Source: Pantoea sp. WMus005
GTDB taxonomy: Bacteria > Pseudomonadota > Gammaproteobacteria > Enterobacterales > Enterobacteriaceae
Direction: 5' to 3'
NCBI RefSeq assembly: GCF_013415305.1
Contig: NZ_JACBXU010000005.1
Coordinates: 204,908-268,907 of the forward strand
DNA: 64,000 bases
Position numbers and translations under genes: made by a program. Each line of letters starts with the position of its first letter. Within the stretch, counting starts at the first letter, position 1. This document shows positions 62,520 to 64,000 of this stretch, in pieces. The notes beneath the pieces are model-generated. The model saw nothing but the letters and a program-made list of their open reading frames with translations. It was not told where the DNA came from and made no database searches.

Positions 62520-62773
62520 ATCAGGCGATACAGTTTCCGGATGAGGAAACGTATGACGCTGAACTGAACGCAGTCTGTTTTCCGGTACTGGTTAACGGCA
62601 TGCGGCTTAACTGTGCGATCAGTATGGAGTCGCTGGCTTCGCGGTTTGGTGAAGGAGAGGCGATGGCACTGTTTCAGCACCATCGCTGGGATCTGGAAGA
62701 TGAGGCCGAAGCGGCTATTCGTCAGGATGATGTGGATGCTCAGGGCTGGATCTGGTTATCTCCAGCCAGATAA
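62516..62773 (+). CDS. yrdB: DUF1488-family protein YrdB
   Basis: This 85-residue protein of unknown function starts at ATG 62516 within the aroE stop (ATGA). It has [20 protein letters not shown] and [20 protein letters not shown]. The length equals E. coli YrdB. Its last 34 nt overlap the convergent yrdA. Confidence 0.9.
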   Translation: MNQAIQFPDEETYDAELNAVCFPVLVNGMRLNCAISMESLASRFGEGEAMALFQHHRWDLEDEAEAAIRQDDVDAQGWIWLSPAR

Positions 62774-63294
62774 TCATCTTTCCAGCTGACATAGTTATTA
62801 GCGGAATAGAGTAAACCTTCCTTCTCACTGTCATTCAGCGGTCTGATCTGCTTCACCGGACTACCCAGATAGAGATAACCGCTCTCCAGCCTTTTACCTG
62901 GCGGTACCAGACTTCCGGCACCAATCATGACCTCTTCTTCTACGATTACACCATCAAGCAGAATCGATCCCATTCCGACCAGCACGCGATCGCCAATGGT
63001 GCAACCGTGCAGCATCGCTTTATGTCCTATCGTGACGTCCTCGCCAATAATAAGAGGGAAGCCTTGTGGATTGGAGGCAGATTTGTGCGTAACGTGCAGA
63101 ACACTGCCGTCCTGTACATTGGTGCGGGCACCAATCCGGACCTGATTCACGTCACCCCTGATCGCAACCAGCGGCCAGATGCTCACGTCATCCTCCATAA
63201 TTACATCACCAACAATAACACTGCCTGGATCGACCATAACGCGCTGACCAGTTTGCGGGAAAAGATCTTTATATGGGCGTAGGGCGGAAGTCAT
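62740..63294 (-). CDS. yrdA: Gamma-carbonic-anhydrase-like protein YrdA
   Basis: This 184-residue protein is a left-handed beta-helix of hexapeptide repeats (VIVGDVIMEDDVSIWPLVAI, VGMGSILLDGVIVEEEVMIG). Putative zinc His ligands lie in VLHVTHKS, VTIGHKAMLHG. An acyltransferase or carbonic anhydrase activity is possible, but the role is unproven. ATG 63294 gives the E. coli length; the adjacent ATG 63297 is equally close to GGAG. It overlaps yrdB convergently by 34 nt. Confidence 0.9.
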   Translation of the reverse strand: MTSALRPYKDLFPQTGQRVMVDPGSVIVGDVIMEDDVSIWPLVAIRGDVNQVRIGARTNVQDGSVLHVTHKSASNPQGFPLIIGEDVTIGHKAMLHGCTIGDRVLVGMGSILLDGVIVEEEVMIGAGSLVPPGKRLESGYLYLGSPVKQIRPLNDSEKEGLLYSANNYVSWKDDYLAGDNQIQP

Positions 63295-63433
63295 CATGTT
63301 CTCCTTTGTTCTGTTTTCACTGCAGACTGATGCGATTATAGCCAGCTGACAAGGCAATTCTGACCCGGATCGGTGGCGATCTCATCAATCTGGATCATTT
63401 ATAACCGTTCAGATAAAAGATCCCAAAAAAGGG

Positions 63434-63461
63434 TTGTGCTATGAAGCGGGATCCCTATAAT
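63434..63461 (+). promoter_or_regulatory. rrn promoter P1
   Basis: TTGTGC (63434-63439), a 16-bp spacer and TATAAT (63456-63461) are followed by the GC-rich discriminator GCGCC. This is the rrn P1 layout controlled by ppGpp/DksA. The AT-rich stretch just upstream may be the UP element. The region 63295-63430 otherwise shows nothing I can name. Confidence 0.88.
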
Positions 63462-63552
63462 GCGCCTCCATCAACACGGAACACCGGCAACGGGAAACGG
63501 GCTGAGAGGCACAGGAGACTGCGCCGCCGGAGAAAAACTTCTGAAATAGAGG

Positions 63553-63580
63553 TTGACTCTGCAGGAGGAAAGCGTAATAT
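63553..63580 (+). promoter_or_regulatory. rrn promoter P2
   Basis: TTGACT (63553-63558), a 16-bp spacer and TAATAT (63575-63580) form P2, about 119 nt downstream of P1. The spacing and sequence match E. coli rrn P2. Confidence 0.88.
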
Positions 63581-63619
63581 ACGCCACCTCGCGACAGGAC
63601 GCTAACGCACTGTTCGCAC

Positions 63620-63654
63620 TGCTCTTTAACAATTTATCAGACAATCTGTGTGGG
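63620..63654 (+). promoter_or_regulatory. rrn antitermination signals boxA and boxC
   Basis: boxA is TGCTCTTTAACAA at 63620-63632, the NusB/S10 recognition site. boxC-like TGTGTGGG lies at 63647-63654. They form the leader antitermination signal ahead of 16S rRNA. Confidence 0.88.
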
Positions 63655-63783
63655 CACTCGCAGGATTGATATCAGCGTCTCCGGACGTAAAAAATATCAA
63701 GCCTCACGAGTGAACACATAATGAAATTCATTATGACGTTTTACAGATGAGCACCGCTTAACTTGTTTAAGCAAATCAAACTT

Positions 63784-64000
<217 letters not shown>

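Noticed and set aside
63358..63433. Search for a tRNA gene or other RNA upstream of rrn P1
   Set aside because: No cloverleaf or conserved TpsiC-loop sequence is visible; the region is best read as the rrn upstream activation zone.

Overview
The window is chromosomal DNA of an enterobacterium of the Pantoea/Erwinia type (order Enterobacterales). The gene order is the E. coli backbone from trpS-cysG-nirDB through crp, the str, S10, spc and alpha ribosomal operons, to aroE-yrdA and an rrn operon. The first 217 nt of 16S rRNA (63784-64000), including the V1/V2 part, look like Pantoea as I remember those sequences. Protein lengths and motifs are close to E. coli throughout. I see no insertion sequence, prophage, CRISPR array or tRNA gene.

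Layout. (1) 1-11032: the trpS 3' end, cysG, nirDB, a lone cytosine deaminase gene (codA), tsgA, ppiA, the yhfG-fic toxin/antitoxin-like pair, pabA and argD. The nirB promoter carries perfect FNR and NarL/NarP sites. nirC is absent between nirD and cysG. (2) 11033-16820: yhfK, crp, yhfA, prk (yhfA and prk convergent), yheU and yheT. (3) 16878-22113: an accessory block between yheT and yheS, with a LysE-type exporter, a LacI-family regulator of unknown ligand and a complete tauABCD taurine operon. (4) 22147-30862: yheS, kefG-kefB-yheV, slyD, slyX, fkpA and yheO-tusDCB. (5) 30885-35463: the str operon (rpsL-rpsG-fusA-tufA), from a clear promoter to a strong terminator. (6) 35560-37090: bfd-bfr (iron storage) and an isolated prepilin peptidase gene. 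The chitinase and type II secretion genes that flank it in E. coli are missing. (7) 37272-52967: the S10, spc and alpha operons. Between the S10 and spc operons sits an extra, self-contained gene for an 8-oxoguanine deaminase-like amidohydrolase (42792-44144), with a structured leader and its own terminator. (8) 53024-63294: yhdN-zntR, arfA (whose coding region contains a perfect hairpin), mscL, trkA-rsmB-fmt-def, dprA-smg-yrdD-tsaC-aroE-yrdB and yrdA. (9) 63434-64000: rrn promoters P1 and P2, boxA/boxC antitermination signals and the 5' end of 16S rRNA.

How the parts work together. Most of the window is translation machinery and its supply: ribosomal proteins, elongation factors, SecY, the RNA polymerase alpha subunit, 16S rRNA, peptide deformylase, formyltransferase, tRNA modification (TusBCD, TsaC) and ribosome rescue (ArfA). 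The 5' part covers anaerobic nitrite reduction with siroheme synthesis, folate (PabA) and arginine (ArgD) synthesis, and the global regulator CRP. Accessory metabolism is concentrated in three places: codA beside nirB, the LysE/LacI/tau block, and the deaminase inside the ribosomal cluster.

Nothing here is clearly a wholly new system. The items most worth checking are the deaminase and its structured leader with a possible small ORF, the Fic protein with His in place of the acidic motif residue, the arfA hairpin with no upstream stop codon, and the regulator/operator arrangement ahead of tauABCD.
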